Notes: a model not told the origin generated them from the letters alone. DNA of 64,000 nucleotides from Paenibacillus melissococcoides (GCA_944800085.1 CALYLO010000016.1:51341-115340), one strand, 5' to 3'; counted from the stretch's first letter, positions 16,924-25,064 are shown. Numbers and translations are program-made.

Positions 16924-17976
16924 GTGAATATACCAAGTTCTCATACCAATCCGGCGGAAGCGGACGTCATACTCGCGATCGAGACAAGCTGCGACGAGAC
17001 GTCTGTCGCTATCGTTCGCGGGGGACGCGAAGTGCTGGCGAATCAAGTGTCGAGCCAGATCGACGTCCACCAGCGCTTCGGCGGAGTCGTGCCGGAGATC
17101 GCTTCGCGCAAGCATGTGGAGATGATTACCGTCATGCTGGAAGAAGCGGTCAAGCAGGCAGGCATTGCCCTGTCTGACATTACGGCCGTCGCGGTCACGC
17201 AGGGGCCGGGGCTTGTCGGTTCGCTGCTCGTCGGCATCGTGGCGGCGAAGTCGCTGGCGATGGCTTTGGACGTGCCGCTCATCGGGACGCATCATATCGC
17301 CGGGCATATTTATGCGAACCGGCTCGTGCAGGAGCTGGCTTATCCCTGCATGGCGCTCGTCGTCAGCGGCGGGCATACGGAGCTGGTTCATCTGGAGCGG
17401 GAGGGCGTGTTCCGCGTCATCGGAAGCACGCGCGACGACGCGGTCGGCGAGGCTTACGACAAGGTCGCCCGCGCGGTCGGCTTCCCGTATCCGGGCGGTC
17501 CGCATATCGACCGCCTCGCCGTGGACGCGGACGACGCGATCACGCTGCCGCGCGCCTGGCTGGAGCCTGATTCCTATGATTTCAGCTTCAGCGGACTGAA
17601 GTCCGCCGTGCTGAACGTCGTCAATCAGGCGAAGATGCGGGGCGAGCCGCCGATGTATGCGGCCGTCGCCCGCGGGTTCCAGGAATCCGTCATCGACGTG
17701 TTGACGGAGAAAGCGATGCGCGCCGTGAAGGAATACGGCGCGGCCCAATTGCTGCTGTGCGGCGGCGTGGCCGCCAACCGCGGGCTGCGAGCGGCGCTGG
17801 CCGCACGCTGCGAGGCCGAAGGCGTGCCGCTCTTGATTCCGCCGTTCGAATATTGCACGGACAATGCGGCGATGATCGCGGCCGCGGCGCATCTCAAGTG
17901 GAAGCACGGGCAGTTTACGCCGCTTGATTTCCAGGCGCAGCCGCTGTTCTCGCTCGAGGCGTGGTCGGTGGAATAG
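16924..17976 (+). CDS. tsaD: tRNA N6-adenosine threonylcarbamoyltransferase TsaD
   Basis: Catalytic subunit of t6A synthesis (formerly Gcp/YdiE). 350 residues with ILAIETSCDETS, the metal-binding HHIAGH, VSGGHTELV, GEAYDKVAR and GGVAANRGLR motifs, ending with the NAAMIAAA segment. The GTG at 16924 is 14 bases past rimI and preceded by caggtga. It closes the operon; the next element downstream is a separate promoter and a T-box leader. Confidence 0.95.
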   Translation: MNIPSSHTNPAEADVILAIETSCDETSVAIVRGGREVLANQVSSQIDVHQRFGGVVPEIASRKHVEMITVMLEEAVKQAGIALSDITAVAVTQGPGLVGSLLVGIVAAKSLAMALDVPLIGTHHIAGHIYANRLVQELAYPCMALVVSGGHTELVHLEREGVFRVIGSTRDDAVGEAYDKVARAVGFPYPGGPHIDRLAVDADDAITLPRAWLEPDSYDFSFSGLKSAVLNVVNQAKMRGEPPMYAAVARGFQESVIDVLTEKAMRAVKEYGAAQLLLCGGVAANRGLRAALAARCEAEGVPLLIPPFEYCTDNAAMIAAAAHLKWKHGQFTPLDFQAQPLFSLEAWSVE

Positions 17977-18013
17977 CTGCCCATCGCTTCCGGACGCTTT
18001 TTCAAATTAGGTA

Positions 18014-18042
18014 TTGACTCGTATGTACCGGGACAATATAAT
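18014..18042 (+). promoter_or_regulatory. Sigma-A promoter of the T-box/leuA transcript
   Basis: TTGACT and TATAAT separated by exactly 17 bases. It lies just ahead of the first T-box leader. Confidence 0.85.
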
Positions 18043-18084
18043 AGTCATCAAACCTCAATCCTTCCATGGAATGGGAATATCGGT

Positions 18085-18420
18085 TGACACGCAATGAACA
18101 GGAGCAGTAGAGGATAACGGTCGAACCAGAGAGCTGCGGGACGGTGCGACGCAGCGGCGGTTGCCTTGAACTCGCCTGGGAGCGGAACGGCGGAATGCCG
18201 GCTTGGGATGCGGACGGAAGCGGACGCCGATCCCTCAAGCGCGGCGGTATGCCGTTACGGAGCCCCCGTCAGCGGGCGCGCGCATCGCCATGATCCGGAT
18301 CCGGCGGTGTGACGCATAAGCGGATGAACGCTTCATCTTGAGCGCGAAGATGAAGGTCGTCAACTAGAGTGGTACCACGGCATCTACCTGTCGTCTCTAA
18401 CGAGATGACAGGTTTTTTTG
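18085..18420 (+). promoter_or_regulatory. T-box leader 1, leucine-specific
   Basis: tRNA-sensing attenuator. Visible parts are the AGAGAGCTGCGGG stem I element near 18128, a specifier loop with gaaCTCgcc (CTC = Leu at 18171-18173), the T-box sequence AGAGTGGTACCACGG at 18366-18380, and an intrinsic terminator (CCTGTCGTCTC / GAGATGACAGG then T7) at 18388-18419. The TGGT in the bulge pairs with an uncharged tRNA ending ACCA, as tRNA-Leu does. Low leucine should therefore favour read-through. Confidence 0.92.
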
Positions 18421-18439
18421 TTATCAACGAGTATGCATA

Positions 18440-18722
18440 TAGCGAACGCGCAGAACGGGAGCAGTAAGACACGGAAGCCGATCAGAGAGCTGCGGGGTGG
18501 TGCGACGCAGCGGCGGAACGTCTGAACTCGCCCGGGAGTGGAGCGGCTGAACAGGCTCATGGCATCGGAAGGATGCCGAAGGGCAGTAGGCGGCTACGGT
18601 ACCTGACCGTTATCAGGCCGAGGGGGAGGATCCTGCGATTGCGGATGATCTTCCAACGAGAGTCGTACCGCGGCAGAGCAGAGCTTGTCGTCTCTTTAGA
18701 GACGGCAGGCTTTTTTTATTTT
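18440..18722 (+). promoter_or_regulatory. T-box leader 2 with altered tRNA-acceptor site
   Basis: A second, complete-looking T-box directly after the first: AGAGAGCTGCGGG at 18484, specifier gaaCTCgcc (18527-18529, Leu again), a T-box sequence at 18659-18673 and a terminator (GCTTGTCGTCTC / GAGACGGCAGGC then T7). Its T-box reads AGAGTCGTACCGCGG: the invariant TGG is TCG, which breaks one of the base pairs to the tRNA CCA end. Stem I similarity to leader 1 points to duplication. Confidence 0.88.
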
Positions 18723-18773
18723 TGAGAAGATGGATTATTTTCAGAAAAAGAAGGATTAATGGGAGGAATCGCG

Positions 18774-20063
18774 ATGGGTACTCATACAGAAGGTAATGCG
18801 GTGCTGGCAGGAGCTGCGCCAGATCAGGAGAAGCGGATGATTCAGATTTTCGACACGACGCTGCGGGACGGCGAGCAGGCCCCGGGTGCGGCCTTGACGC
18901 TGCCTCAGAAGCTGGAGCTGGCGGAGCAGCTCGTCCGGCTGGGTGTCGACGTGATCGAGCCGGGCTTCCCGATCTCGAGTCCGGGAGAATTCGAAGCGGT
19001 GCAGCGCATCTCCCCGGAGGAATACGGGGCGCTGTTCCGCAAGGTGCGCCAGGGAGCGCGCGGAGCCGAACAGGCGGTGTTCAGCGCCCACTGCCATAAT
19101 GACCTGGGGCTGGCGGTCGCGAACAGCCTGGCGGCGATTCAAGCGGGCGCGACCCAGATCGAGGTGACGGTCAACGGGGTCGGCGAGCGGACGGGGAACT
19201 GCGCGCTGGAGGAATTGATCATGGCGCTCGATACGCGCGGCGATGCCCTGCGGGCCGCGACCCGCATCCGGCCGGAATATTTGTACGAGACGTCGCGCGC
19301 GGTCAGCCGGATGATGCATTTCCCGATTGCCTACAACAAGCCGGTGGTCGGCCGCAACGCCTTCCAGCATGAGTCCGGCATCCATCAGGACGGCCTGATC
19401 AAGAACCGCAACACGTATGAGAATATGGATCCGGTGAAGCTGGGCATCCCGCATCATATGATTATTCTGGGCAAGCATTCGGGCCGGCACGCGCTTAAGC
19501 ACCGCGCGGAGCAGTATGGCGTCCATCTCAATGCTGACCAGTTGAACGAAGTGTATGACCGCTTCAAGCGCGTGGGCGATGCGCAGAAGGTCGTGACGGA
19601 CGATCAGCTGCTGCAATGCATCGGCGAGACGGTGAACGAGCAGCTGGAGCCGTTGAGCCTGCTTGATGTTGAAGTGGTGGCGGGCAATGACCGCAAGCGG
19701 GCTGCGTCCGTGACGGTGCAGGAGCAGGCGACCGGCAAGAAGCAGACGTATGCGGGGGTGGGCAGCGGACCGATTGAAGCGGTTATCCGCGCCTTGTCGC
19801 AAGCTGTCCGGGAGCCAATCCGGTTCGAGGATCTGGAGCTGCACTCGCTCTCCTCCGGGGAGGAAGCGTCTGGGGAAGCGGTCGTGACGGTATCGCTTCG
19901 TGATCAGGTATATCAGGGAAGCGCGACGCATCAGGACATCGTGCTGGCCCCGGCTCAAGCCTATATGGCCGCCTGCAATCGGGCGCTTCGCGGCGCCGCT
20001 GCTCATGGAGGTCCGGCGGAAGAGCCGGAGCTCGTGTCCGCCCGGCGTCACGATGCATTCTGA
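18774..20063 (+). CDS. leuA: 2-isopropylmalate synthase with internal deletion
   Basis: LeuA condenses acetyl-CoA with 2-ketoisovalerate in leucine synthesis. This copy has 429 residues instead of about 510. The N-terminal DTTLRDGEQ and SPGEFEAVQRI are followed at once by SPEEYGALFRK and SAHCHNDLG; in complete enzymes about 108 residues lie between QRI and the SPEEYG equivalent, covering barrel strands 3-5. The remaining metal ligands (Asp of DTTLRDGEQ, HCH), GKHSGRHAL and the C-terminal allosteric domain (about 310-415) are intact and in frame. Catalysis is unlikely. ATG 18774 has ggaggaa upstream. It stands behind two leucine T-boxes with no other leu genes following. Confidence 0.88.
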   Translation: MGTHTEGNAVLAGAAPDQEKRMIQIFDTTLRDGEQAPGAALTLPQKLELAEQLVRLGVDVIEPGFPISSPGEFEAVQRISPEEYGALFRKVRQGARGAEQAVFSAHCHNDLGLAVANSLAAIQAGATQIEVTVNGVGERTGNCALEELIMALDTRGDALRAATRIRPEYLYETSRAVSRMMHFPIAYNKPVVGRNAFQHESGIHQDGLIKNRNTYENMDPVKLGIPHHMIILGKHSGRHALKHRAEQYGVHLNADQLNEVYDRFKRVGDAQKVVTDDQLLQCIGETVNEQLEPLSLLDVEVVAGNDRKRAASVTVQEQATGKKQTYAGVGSGPIEAVIRALSQAVREPIRFEDLELHSLSSGEEASGEAVVTVSLRDQVYQGSATHQDIVLAPAQAYMAACNRALRGAAAHGGPAEEPELVSARRHDAF

Positions 20064-20069
20064 GGCGGA

Positions 20070-20221
20070 TGTGGACAAAGTTATCCACATATCCTGTTGA
20101 AAATGGGGATAAAACGCTTACTCCCCTCTGGGACCAAGGTCTGGATCCAGGTGAAAAAGAGGATAGATTTTTCAGGATATGCCCTATAAGTTGTGGATAA
20201 TGTGGATAAAACAGTGGATAA
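20070..20221. promoter_or_regulatory. Cluster of DnaA boxes
   Basis: Perfect TTATCCACA boxes occur at 20081-20089 (plus) and, as TGTGGATAA, at 20192-20200 and 20201-20209 (minus, touching each other). One-mismatch boxes lie at 20070-20078, 20104-20112 and 20213-20221. Six sites in 152 bp is far above chance for GC-rich DNA. The cluster lies between tsaD/leuA and the ABC-F gene; no dnaA or dnaN is near, so it is not the usual chromosomal origin. Confidence 0.8.
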
Positions 20222-20469
20222 TGCTGGGGATTCCACGAAAACCATTGGTATGACAGCGAAAAAATCGACATGAAGCTGGAGTCGACAGCCGACCGTCCCG
20301 TCGCGAGCTGTGCATAAGTTGTGATTTATGTGTGCGTGATCATTCCCGGACTTCATCGTATGAAAACGGGAGGCCGCCGCACAGCTCGCGGGGAAAGGAT
20401 GTAATGAGCATGAAACCCGCTAATGATTTCAACAGCGGATTGGGTTTGGAAGAAGGAGGGAATGTTTCA

Positions 20470-20640
20470 ATGGAAAAAACCAATGAACGGGTAAGCGGTG
20501 CAGGATAAATTGGAGGAGCTTGGCTTCGCCAATCGGGTAGCCGTCTTTCCGCTTACGCCGCAGGAGCTGATCGGGATGACGAGCGGCCGGGTGATGCCGA
20601 TGTTTAGAAGGCCAGGGGAGTTCCTTCCCGGGCACAATGA
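20470..20640 (+). pseudogene. Possible small gene broken by a frameshift
   Basis: An ATG at 20470 with gaaggaggg upstream begins a frame that stops after 12 codons (Met-Glu-Lys-Thr-Asn-Glu-Arg...). One frame over, starting at GTG 20498, the sequence continues protein-like (LEELGFANRVAVFPLTPQEL and MTSGRVMPMFRRPGEFLP) until the terminator hairpin at 20640. A single-base change near 20505 would join the two. The family is not recognised. Confidence 0.35.
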
Positions 20641-20685
20641 AGGGCTGCCCTGCGGGTCCGATCCGACCCTGGGCAGCCCTTTACG
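20640..20685. terminator. Bidirectional terminator hairpin
   Basis: AAGGGCTGCCC at 20640 pairs perfectly with GGGCAGCCCTT, an 11-bp GC-rich stem. T-runs are short on both sides. It sits between the rightward leuA side and the convergent ABC-F gene. Confidence 0.6.
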
Positions 20686-20753
20686 GTTTGGACAGGCTGG
20701 CATGCAGACGACTGAGCCTCTATTTCTGAGCTTTCTAGGCTCTACTCTACTCT

Positions 20754-22727
20754 CTAGGCTTCCATCAGCAGCTCCCATTCGGCGTATATCGCGTTCAACG
20801 CTTCCTTGTCTTCATCGAGCTGCGCCTGGATCGCTTGGACGCGGACATAGTCGTTATACACGTCCGGTTCGGCAAGCTCCAGCTCGCGCTCGGCGATCTT
20901 CGCTTCCAGCTCGGCAATCTGTGTCTCCAATTGCTCGAGCTTCCGCTGGCGGGCACGCTCCTCGCGCTTGGCCTGCTTGTCGGCCTCATAGGCCTCCGCC
21001 GCGCTCAGGCCCGCATCGGCCGCGCTGTCCGCCGCGGCGCCGCCCTGGAACGCGGCCGGCTTGCTTGGCGCCGCCGGCTGCTGGGAAGCGTGAATCGCCG
21101 CGTCTTCGGCAAGCTCCTGCTTTTTGGCCATATAGTCGTCATAATTGCCGAGATACGGGTGCGTTCCGTCCGCATCCAGCTCAATGATGCGCTCCGCCAT
21201 CTTGTTCAGGAAGTAGCGGTCATGGGAGATGAACAGCAACGTGCCTTCATAGTCGTACAGCGCCGATTCCAGCACTTCCTTGCTGAACAGATCGAGGTGG
21301 TTGGTCGGCTCGTCGAGAATCAGCACGTTCGCCTGCTGCAGCATCAGCTTGGCCAGGGCGACACGCGCCTTTTCCCCGCCGCTCAGGGAAGCGACCTTCT
21401 TCGTCACATCATCTCCGCTGAACAGGAAGTTCCCCAATACGGTCCGTATCCGCACCTCTTCCAGATGCGGATAGGCGCTCCATACCTCTTCGAGCACGGT
21501 ATGGTTCGGGTTCAGCGTCGATTGCTCTTGATCATAGTAGCCGATCGAGACGTTGGTGCCCCAGCGGGCGCTTCCGCCGCGAAGGGGATGCTTGCCGATC
21601 AGCACCTTCAGCAAGGTCGACTTGCCGATTCCGTTCGGACCGATAAGAGCGACCATCTCTCCGCGCTTCAGATCGAATTCCGCATGGCGGAACAATGGCT
21701 CCGCGCCGTCATAGCCCGCGGACAGATCCTGCACCTGCAGCACGTCCTTGCCGCTCTGCCGCGCCGTCTCGAAGCGGAAATGCGCCTTCTTCAGCTCGCC
21801 GGCCGGCTTCTCCAGCCGATCCATCTTCTCCAGCGTCTTGCGCCGGCTCTGCGCCCGCTTCGTCGTCGACGCGCGCACGAGGTTGCGCTGGACGAAATCC
21901 TCCAGCCGGGCGATCTCGTCCTGCTGCTTCTCGTATAACTTCATTTGCTGCTCGTACTCGGCGGCTTTTAATTCCATATATTTCGTATAATTGCCGGTGT
22001 AGCGCTTCGCCTGATGCCGTTCGATCTCGATAATGGTGGTGACCATCGCATCCAGGAAATAACGGTCGTGGGACACGACCAGCACCGCTCCCGGATAGGA
22101 GCGGAGATAATTCTCGAGCCATGTCAGCGTATGGATGTCCAAATGGTTCGTCGGCTCGTCCAGCAGCAGCAGATCGGGCTGCTGCAGCAGAATGCGGGCC
22201 AAGGCCAGCCGGGTCTTCTGGCCGCCGCTCAGCGTATGAATGGGCGTGCCCGGATCCATCTGGCCGAAGCCCATCACGTGAAGAACGCTCCGCACCCGCG
22301 TCTCCATCTCGTAGCCGCCCTGCATGCGGAACCATTCCGAGCGCTCGGCGTATCTGCGCATCACCGCTTCATGGCGGGCGGCGTCGGCGGCGGTCTCCGG
22401 ATCGGCAATCTCATGCTCGAGCTGTCTCAGATCCTGTTCCGCTTCCACTAAGGGGGCGAATACGAGCATCATCTCGTCCCAGATGGAGCGGTCGGATTGC
22501 AGTCCGCTGTTCTGAGCCAAGTAACCGATGCGTGTTTCTTTGGCTTTATAAATGGTCCCGCTGTCCGGGGACATCTCTCCGGCGATGAGCTGCAGGAGCG
22601 TCGATTTGCCGGCTCCGTTGACGCCGACCAGCCCAATCCGCTCGCGCTCCAGAATCTGCAGCGTAATATTCGACAATACGGGAGTTATCCCGTAACTCTT
22701 GCTCATGCCGTTCACTTGAAGCAGCAT
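20754..22727 (-). CDS. ABC-F family ATPase
   Basis: Soluble duplicated ABC ATPase of 657 residues, YdiF-like. Each half has a Walker A (GVNGAGKST near 38, GPNGIGKST near 360), a signature (LSGGQ, LSGGE) and Walker B with LLDEPTNHLD / ILDEPTNHLD. A charged interdomain linker (about 240-320) and a C-terminal coiled coil (about 560-650) fit the family. ABC-F proteins act at the ribosomal E site; the specific role of this subfamily is not settled. It is inverted relative to tsaD, as in the homologous B. subtilis locus. Confidence 0.93.
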   Translation of the reverse strand: MLLQVNGMSKSYGITPVLSNITLQILERERIGLVGVNGAGKSTLLQLIAGEMSPDSGTIYKAKETRIGYLAQNSGLQSDRSIWDEMMLVFAPLVEAEQDLRQLEHEIADPETAADAARHEAVMRRYAERSEWFRMQGGYEMETRVRSVLHVMGFGQMDPGTPIHTLSGGQKTRLALARILLQQPDLLLLDEPTNHLDIHTLTWLENYLRSYPGAVLVVSHDRYFLDAMVTTIIEIERHQAKRYTGNYTKYMELKAAEYEQQMKLYEKQQDEIARLEDFVQRNLVRASTTKRAQSRRKTLEKMDRLEKPAGELKKAHFRFETARQSGKDVLQVQDLSAGYDGAEPLFRHAEFDLKRGEMVALIGPNGIGKSTLLKVLIGKHPLRGGSARWGTNVSIGYYDQEQSTLNPNHTVLEEVWSAYPHLEEVRIRTVLGNFLFSGDDVTKKVASLSGGEKARVALAKLMLQQANVLILDEPTNHLDLFSKEVLESALYDYEGTLLFISHDRYFLNKMAERIIELDADGTHPYLGNYDDYMAKKQELAEDAAIHASQQPAAPSKPAAFQGGAAADSAADAGLSAAEAYEADKQAKREERARQRKLEQLETQIAELEAKIAERELELAEPDVYNDYVRVQAIQAQLDEDKEALNAIYAEWELLMEA

Positions 22728-23134
22728 AGGGGTATCTCCTCCGTTAATAACAAGCTATTCTCTCGTATCACGATCCGAAAATAATGAAATGATACCATAG
22801 CCCGTGATGACATCCTTTCAATCTGTTGCTGTGCCATGGGGCTTGGCGGTCAGGCCGCGGGAATCGGGGATTCCGTATCGGTCTGGCCCATTTTCTATTC
22901 TCGCCGATCGCGGGAAATTTGTCTAATCAATCCGGCCGTGAACCGATGGATATCGCCGCGGACGATTCGATTCATTCATGATTGGGCTAGCGGCTCCGGA
23001 GCCGGCCGGCGGCAACGGGAGGTTCAGGCGCACGCCGAGAGCCCCATCCCGGTTGAGGTTGGGGCTCTCCATTGGCAGTCATAAGCGCTATTCGTGATGG
23101 CGAGTAAGCCGATGCAGGATTGGATCGGTCCCAA
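22728..23134. other. Intergenic region between ABC-F and mgtE
   Basis: No supportable gene. A perfect 10-bp inverted repeat GAGAGCCCCA / TGGGGCTCTC (23037-23046 with 23060-23069) lies downstream of mgtE on the minus strand and could end its transcript, although no T-run follows on either side. The promoter for the ABC-F gene should be near 22740-22900 but is not clear. Confidence 0.45.
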
Positions 23135-24481
23135 TCACAGGTTCAGCATCAGCTTCGCCAAAGTGAAGTAGATGATCAGTCCGGTGCCGTCCACCAGGGT
23201 GGTGATGAACGGGCCGGAGACGACGGCCGGATCGACTCTGAGCTTGTGCAGGACCAGAGGCAGCACAGCCGCGATGAGGGAGGCCCAGATCACGATGAAA
23301 ATCGCCGTCAAGGCTACAACGCTTCCGATATCAAAGCCTACTCCGAGCAGTTGGGCGCGAAGAAACGTGGCTGCGCCCATACAGAGTCCGAGAACTAAAC
23401 CGGTCGACACCTCTTTGCGAACGACTCTGAATATATCCTTCGGCTTCACTTCCCCGAGCGCCAGAGCTCGAACAAGAGTCGTTACGGTCTGGGTTCCCGT
23501 ATTGCCGCCCGTCCCGACCAGCAATGGGATAAAGAATGCGAGCGCGATGACTTCCGAGAGCGTGTCTTCAAAGTAGCGCAGCACATTCCCCGTATAGGCT
23601 TCGGCTATGAATAGGACAAGCAGCCATGCGATTCGCTTGCGAAATAGCTTCCAGAAGGAATTTTTAAAATACGGCACTTCCAAAGGCTGGCTTCCGCCCA
23701 TTTTCTGAAAATCTTCCGTCGCTTCTTCATGGATAACGTCAATTAAATCATCGACCGTGATAATCCCGATCATTCGCTGCTCCTCGCTAACGACGGGAAG
23801 AGCCACCAGATCATAATTGGATAATATCGTCGCAACCTCCCCCTGGTTCATCCGGGCAGACACCGACACGAAATCCTTGAGCATGATTTCCTCCAGCTTG
23901 GCGTCGGCCTTGGCGAGGATCGCTTGCTTGAGGGACACGATCCCGACCAGCTTGCCGTTATTGTCCAGCACATAAAAGTACGAAACCATTTCCGCGTCTT
24001 GCCCGACTTTTCGGACATGCTGCAGCGTATGCTCCACCGTCCAATAATTCCGGACCGCAATATAATCTACCGTAGCCAGGCTCCCTGCCGATTCTGGCGG
24101 GTATTGCATCAGAGCGCTGATTTTCTCCCGGTAATCGGCAGGCAGAAGCTCCAATAAAGTTCCGGCTTGGTGAGGATGGATAGCCAGCAGCAGATCGACG
24201 ACTTTATCGCTGGACATCTCATTCAGCATGGAAGCGGCTGTCTCCTTGGTTCCGCGGTCCAAGATTCGATACTGCAATTCGGGATCGGCATATTCCAAAA
24301 TTTCTGCCCCGAGGGCAACCGGAAGCTTGGCAATAAATTGAATTTGTTCGCTTTCCTCAAGCTCCATTAGCATCTCAGCTAAATCATAAGGCTGGAACCG
24401 GGCGAGGAAATCATTGAGGGCCTCCTGCTTTTGCTCGGCCAGTTTATCTTTCAAGTCTTGAATCATCGATTTTTGAACCAT
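23135..24481 (-). CDS. mgtE: Magnesium transporter MgtE
   Basis: Mg2+ channel gated by cytoplasmic Mg2+. 448 residues: an N-domain (about 20-130, with repeated MPSDK-like LLLAIHPHQAG), two CBS domains (about 135-255, with VVDVL-type segments such as IITVDDLIDVIHEEATEDF), a plug helix and five transmembrane helices (about 280-448) with the selectivity region VGTGGNTGTQ. The ATG at 24481 has taggaggaa six bases upstream; the frame extends to 24505 without need. Expression is under an M-box riboswitch. Confidence 0.95.
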   Translation of the reverse strand: MVQKSMIQDLKDKLAEQKQEALNDFLARFQPYDLAEMLMELEESEQIQFIAKLPVALGAEILEYADPELQYRILDRGTKETAASMLNEMSSDKVVDLLLAIHPHQAGTLLELLPADYREKISALMQYPPESAGSLATVDYIAVRNYWTVEHTLQHVRKVGQDAEMVSYFYVLDNNGKLVGIVSLKQAILAKADAKLEEIMLKDFVSVSARMNQGEVATILSNYDLVALPVVSEEQRMIGIITVDDLIDVIHEEATEDFQKMGGSQPLEVPYFKNSFWKLFRKRIAWLLVLFIAEAYTGNVLRYFEDTLSEVIALAFFIPLLVGTGGNTGTQTVTTLVRALALGEVKPKDIFRVVRKEVSTGLVLGLCMGAATFLRAQLLGVGFDIGSVVALTAIFIVIWASLIAAVLPLVLHKLRVDPAVVSGPFITTLVDGTGLIIYFTLAKLMLNL

Positions 24482-24544
24482 GTTTATTCCTCCTATCGAA
24501 AACATCCTTCCACGTATTGTTGCTTACTTTCGATTCGTTAAACA

Positions 24545-24580
24545 GACACAAAAAAGCTCTCCCTGCACATAGGAAGAGCT
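24545..24580 (-). terminator. Second terminator in the mgtE leader
   Basis: On the minus strand AGCTCTTCC pairs with GGGAGAGCT around tatgtgca, followed by six T. It lies between the candidate leader peptide and the mgtE start, 210 bases downstream of the riboswitch terminator, so mgtE transcription must pass two termination points. Confidence 0.8.
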
Positions 24581-24627
24581 TGTAGTTCCTGTTCTCCATT
24601 ACACTCACTGTTTGCATCTCTGCATAC

Positions 24628-24765
24628 TTAAATACACCTGCCCCGATACCGGGCAGCGTGAAAAGTGCAGTATGAATGACAGTTAAGGGTAAAGAGAACC
24701 TCGTTCTCCCTCTTCACAAGATTATGAACTTGATGAGATGACGGAATACTGGAACTACTATCCAT
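24628..24765 (-). CDS. Candidate 45-residue mgtE leader peptide
   Basis: An ATG at 24765 with gggggag eight bases upstream opens a 45-codon frame, MDSSSSIPSSHQVHN and onward, ending in Arg-Gly-Arg-Cys-Ile and TAA. It lies entirely between the M-box terminator and the second terminator. Two hairpins (GAGAAC/GTTCTC and GCCCGG/CGGGGC) lie inside the frame. No similarity is recognised; a leader-peptide role is inferred from position only, by analogy with MgtL of enteric bacteria. Confidence 0.4.
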   Translation of the reverse strand: MDSSSSIPSSHQVHNLVKRENEVLFTLNCHSYCTFHAARYRGRCI

Positions 24766-24787
24766 TGAGTGTTCTCCCCCCTTTGCA

Positions 24788-25018
24788 GAATAAAATAAAA
24801 ACCCTCCAGGAGTCCTAGAGGGTTCAATGAATGCACGCAAATATAACATTCCCGCGCCCCCTAGTTGAGTTTTAGCACTATGCAACGTAAAGAGAAGCCT
24901 TCTTCTCTTAGCCACGTTAAGAAAAGCCTTAATCCGGCAATTCCTGTTCTACCCATGGGCATCTTTCGATATTTCTGGGCAGTGGCCTATGTTTGCATAG
25001 GAGCCTCACCTAACAAGG
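24788..25018 (-). promoter_or_regulatory. M-box (ykoK) magnesium riboswitch
   Basis: Reading the minus strand from 25018: GTTAGGTGAGGCTCCTAT, CACTGCCCAGAAATATCGAA, AAGATGCCCATGGG, a peripheral stem (GGCTTCTC region) and the closing GTGCTAAAACTCAAC near 24868. All are hallmark blocks of the M-box aptamer. A terminator follows (AACCCTCTAGG / CCTGGAGGGTT then T5) at 24788-24826. Mg2+ binding should favour termination and shut off mgtE. Confidence 0.95.
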
Positions 25019-25035
25019 TCTTTATGACATTTTAA

Positions 25036-25064
25036 ACCTTAACCCGGCCGTTTGATTTTGTCAA
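25036..25064 (-). promoter_or_regulatory. Probable mgtE promoter
   Basis: Minus strand TTGACA at 25064-25059, then 17 bases, then TAAGGT, a weak -10. It lies 20 bases before the M-box aptamer. Confidence 0.5.

Noticed and set aside
18756-20090. 444-codon minus-strand frame opposite leuA
   Set aside because: Shadow of a GC-rich gene; no start signal and His/Arg-rich composition.
20070-20221. Chromosomal replication origin
   Set aside because: No dnaA, dnaN, rpmH or AT-rich unwinding region nearby; a DnaA titration or regulatory cluster fits better.
20498-21187. Long plus-strand frame running into the ABC-F gene
   Set aside because: Only the first about 50 codons look protein-like; the rest is the complement of a clear ABC-F gene.
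24628-24915. 95-codon minus-strand protein across the M-box
   Set aside because: Its first 50 codons lie in the riboswitch and terminator; only the 45-codon part starting at 24765 has its own ribosome binding site.
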